7,444 bases of DNA from Bacillota bacterium (lineage in GTDB: Bacteria; Bacillota; Desulfitobacteriia; Desulfitobacteriales; Desulfitobacteriaceae), in contig JAEWCM010000015.1 of the NCBI GenBank assembly GCA_023390635.1, positions 1 through 7,444 of the forward strand, given 5' to 3'. Under the pieces are notes generated by a model, which saw nothing but the letters and a program-made list of their open reading frames with translations, made no database searches and was not told the origin of the DNA. Below, one piece after another: positions 5,872-7,444 of this stretch (the first letter of the stretch is position 1; each line of letters begins with the position of its first letter). The translations under genes were made by a program, and so were the position numbers.

Positions 5872-6678
5872 ATGCCTAAATATTTTGCTAAAACTGATAT
5901 CTATGATAGAAATGGGATACTGCTGATAAGTAAGGGACAAAAAATGACGGATGCGATTATTGCAAGGCTGAAAAGTCTCGGAAGCTACAAACTGGATGAT
6001 CTGATCAATTCCGATGATAAGCAAAGTGCTGTGCTTATTTCGATTGCCAAGGCCTTTGGAGCAAGAATGAATATTCACAACGATCGCGTTTTGGAACGGC
6101 CGAATAAGGTATTAAGCACGATCATATTTGAGTCTAAAGCTAAGCCCTGGTGGATCTATGTCAACGCTTTGGGTAACTACGTGGATTGGTTATATACACA
6201 CTCGATTGATGTGGCCATGATTTCCTTGATGCTGGCAGTAGAGCTGGGATACAACGATGAGGAACTATTGCACCTGGGATTGGGCGCTTTTTTGCATGAT
6301 GTAGGCAAGCTGTTGGTGCCGAAATTCATTATCCAGAAACCAGAACCTTTAAGCGACATAGAAATGGTTTATATGCGGCAGCATTGCGAGTTGGGCGTCA
6401 GTTCGCTGGAACCATTTAATCTTCCGAAAGCATGCACGGATATCGTGCTGCAGCACCATGAGCGGCAGGACGGAAGCGGTTATCCCAAAGGATTAAAGGG
6501 GGATGAAATATGCCACAATGCCCAAATTGTGATGATTGCCGATGTCATTGATGCCATCACATCCGGCCGGCCTTATAAGCAACAGCAGGAAATGGGGGCT
6601 GCGATTAAAATACTGAGGATTAATGAAAAAAAATATCCTCAAGAATTGGTTACTTTGTTGACAAAGATACTGGAATAA
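5872..6678 (+). CDS. HD-GYP domain protein, probable cyclic-di-GMP phosphodiesterase
   Basis: Predicted to hydrolyse cyclic-di-GMP, lowering this second messenger and so favouring motility over biofilm. It has 268 residues, is cytosolic, and has no signal peptide or TM. Residues 1-40 form a short N-terminal module common in this family (D..D..G.LL..KG..MT). The HD-GYP domain runs from about 100 to the end and is complete: H110, HD at 142-143 with K146, H171, HHE at 195-197, DGSGYP at 200-205 (GYP 203-205), and the IADVIDAITSGRPYK helix with D224 and D227. There is no receiver, PAS or other input domain, so control is probably at transcription. The ATG at 5872 has GAAAGGAG eight bases before it. 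It lies directly beside the invertible segment and is the obvious candidate for a switched output gene. Confidence 0.93.
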   Translation: MPKYFAKTDIYDRNGILLISKGQKMTDAIIARLKSLGSYKLDDLINSDDKQSAVLISIAKAFGARMNIHNDRVLERPNKVLSTIIFESKAKPWWIYVNALGNYVDWLYTHSIDVAMISLMLAVELGYNDEELLHLGLGAFLHDVGKLLVPKFIIQKPEPLSDIEMVYMRQHCELGVSSLEPFNLPKACTDIVLQHHERQDGSGYPKGLKGDEICHNAQIVMIADVIDAITSGRPYKQQQEMGAAIKILRINEKKYPQELVTLLTKILE

Positions 6679-6688
6679 AGACAGCTCC

Positions 6689-6709
6689 TTAAGGAAAAAC
6701 CGTCCTTAA
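6689..6709 (+). other. Small hairpin after the HD-GYP gene, weak terminator candidate
   Basis: TTAAGGA (6689-6695) pairs with TCCTTAA (6703-6709) around a 7-base loop, 10 bases past the stop. There is no U-tract, so it may only protect the 3' end or partly terminate. Confidence 0.3.
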
Positions 6710-6818
6710 TGCCGCCAAATCCGGTAAAACAAAAATTCAGTTACGGCATATATTGCGAACCTCAATGGCATTCTCCAAAAGTTTGCCGATCAGTGCCGGA
6801 AATATCGGGATAAACTAA
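6693..6818 (+). pseudogene. Short coding-like remnant, unidentified
   Basis: An open stretch without a start codon, bounded by TAA at 6690-6692 and TAA at 6816-6818, encodes about 41 residues, including QLRHILRTSMAFSKS. The composition looks coding. The LR..L..R.S..FSKS pattern faintly recalls the C-terminus of IS1-type transposases, from memory only. It could equally be chance open sequence. Confidence 0.2.
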
Positions 6819-6819
6819 C

Positions 6820-6848
6820 TTGACAAAGTAGAATTCGACCTATATATT
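6820..6848 (+). promoter_or_regulatory. Near-consensus promoter of the marR-family gene
   Basis: TTGACA (6820-6825), a 17-base spacer, and TATATT (6843-6848). The predicted start is near 6855. The spacer holds one operator half and the start region the other, so bound repressor should block RNA polymerase. Confidence 0.85.
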
Positions 6849-6870
6849 GAAGGTAGAATTCTACTTTGTC
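6822..6870. promoter_or_regulatory. Paired MarR operator overlapping the promoter
   Basis: Bases 6822-6836 are the exact reverse complement of 6856-6870 (15 bp). Each half is built on a palindrome: GTAGAATTCGAC at 6828-6839 and a perfect GTAGAATTCTAC at 6853-6864, with centres 25 bases apart. MarR dimers bind such palindromes, and the position over the promoter indicates autorepression. Confidence 0.8.
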
Positions 6871-6887
6871 GAAAGGGTGTTGACGCG

Positions 6888-7343
6888 ATGTTCAAAGGGG
6901 GAGGCAAGCCCAATGCGGATTTTTATATTCGCAGTATCGCTCATAGCTTGCGATATTTGAACGAGCAGAAGCTGGCTGAATACAAGATAACGAACCAACA
7001 GGCCCGGCTTTTGGGTGCAATCCGCAGAAGCCTTTTTGAAGGCTTAAACATTAGCCGCAAGTTTTTACAGGAGCGGATGGAGCTGAGCGGTCCGTCGGTG
7101 ACGAGTTTATTAAACGGCCTGGAGAAGAACGGCTTTATTATCCGCTATCCTGATAAAGACGATGGCCGTGCTATGCAAATTGAGGTGACGGATCAAGGGA
7201 TGCAGATCATGGAGGCCTTGGACCAGGTTTTTAAGAATACCGAACGCCAGCTGCTGACAGGCATGACGGAAGAAGAAAAGGACCTCTTTATGGTGCTCCT
7301 GGAAAGAGCGTACAGGAACATGCCTCAAAACCAGGAACGATAA
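6888..7343 (+). CDS. MarR-family winged-helix transcriptional repressor
   Basis: Dimeric DNA-binding regulator, 151 residues, usually released from DNA by a small ligand or oxidant. The N-terminal helices (about 10-50) form the dimer region. The recognition helix is near 67-80 (SGPSVTSLLNGLEK), and the wing is the classic DKDDGRAMQIEVTDQG (89-104) with the conserved D92 and R94. A C-terminal helix pair (about 105-145) completes the fold. Length is typical. The ATG at 6888 follows AAAGGGTG at 6872-6879. Its promoter is covered by a paired palindrome, so it very likely represses itself. The same palindrome recurs at 7431-7442 ahead of an unseen downstream gene, which is its probable target. The ligand cannot be inferred. 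Confidence 0.95.
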   Translation: MFKGGGKPNADFYIRSIAHSLRYLNEQKLAEYKITNQQARLLGAIRRSLFEGLNISRKFLQERMELSGPSVTSLLNGLEKNGFIIRYPDKDDGRAMQIEVTDQGMQIMEALDQVFKNTERQLLTGMTEEEKDLFMVLLERAYRNMPQNQER

Positions 7344-7397
7344 AAAACAATAAGATGCAATATAACAATAGAAGAAGTAGAACAATAATAATAAATT

Positions 7398-7420
7398 CAG
7401 GGTCTCCCTGTTTTTATTTT
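7398..7420 (+). terminator. Intrinsic terminator after the marR-family gene
   Basis: CAGGG (7398-7402), loop TCT and CCCTG (7406-7410) are followed by TTTTTATTTT. It ends the MarR transcript and isolates the downstream operator-controlled unit. Confidence 0.85.
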
Positions 7421-7430
7421 GAGAATATAG

Positions 7431-7442
7431 GTAGAATTCTAC
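7431..7442. promoter_or_regulatory. Third MarR operator copy at the window edge
   Basis: GTAGAATTCTAC is identical to the perfect palindrome at 6853-6864 and preceded by the similar ATAG/AAGG context. It sits just past the terminator and probably controls a gene to the right, outside the window. Confidence 0.75.
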
Positions 7443-7444
7443 TA

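Noticed and set aside
1..7444. CRISPR array, tRNA or rRNA genes, riboswitch
   Set aside because: No regularly spaced repeats, no cloverleaf or rRNA-like stretches, and no recognisable aptamer motif in the leaders read by eye.

Overview
The window looks like an accessory region of a Gram-positive (Bacillota) chromosome, most likely a clostridial lineage. The evidence is strong AGGAGG-type ribosome binding sites, moderate-to-low GC with one very AT-rich insert, a two-gene FtsX-type ABC exporter, a cytosolic HD-GYP protein and a self-regulated MarR gene. The genus cannot be fixed from sequence alone, and no rRNA, tRNA or CRISPR is visible.

Layout, left to right. (1) 1-171: a perfect 18-bp hairpin and a second dyad beyond the end of the exporter operon. 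(2) 172-3316, minus strand: an ABC exporter, ATPase first (3316 to 2558) and a large duplicated FtsX permease next (2556 to 172), one base apart. (3) 3509-4805: a complete IS3-family insertion sequence (IS150-like ends) with 26-bp imperfect inverted ends, a CAAA target duplication, orfA and a DDE orfB. It sits in the loop of what was a bidirectional terminator-like hairpin. (4) About 4885-5708: a small Fim-type tyrosine recombinase gene (minus strand) enclosed by two inverted copies of a dyad-symmetric site that share an identical 20-bp core. Just inside the left copy is a near-consensus promoter (TTGACA, 17 bp, TAAAAT) pointing out of the segment. (5) 5872-6678, plus strand: a cyclic-di-GMP phosphodiesterase of the HD-GYP class. 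(6) 6820-7420, plus strand: a MarR repressor gene whose near-consensus promoter is covered by a paired palindromic operator and which ends in an intrinsic terminator. A third copy of the operator palindrome lies at the right edge, in front of a gene outside the window.

The most interesting reading is that region 4 is a self-contained invertible promoter cassette, laid out like the Salmonella Hin segment but driven by a tyrosine recombinase. In the orientation seen here the internal promoter fires left, toward the hairpin, the IS and the ABC operon. After inversion it would fire right, into the HD-GYP gene about 200 bases downstream, and could switch c-di-GMP breakdown on and off in a phase-variable way. 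The IS has split the hairpin that should have stopped leftward transcription, so recombinase, IS and ABC genes now lie head to tail on the minus strand with no intact terminator recognised between them. Gene families and motif positions are read directly from the sequence; inversion and its effect on transcription are inference.
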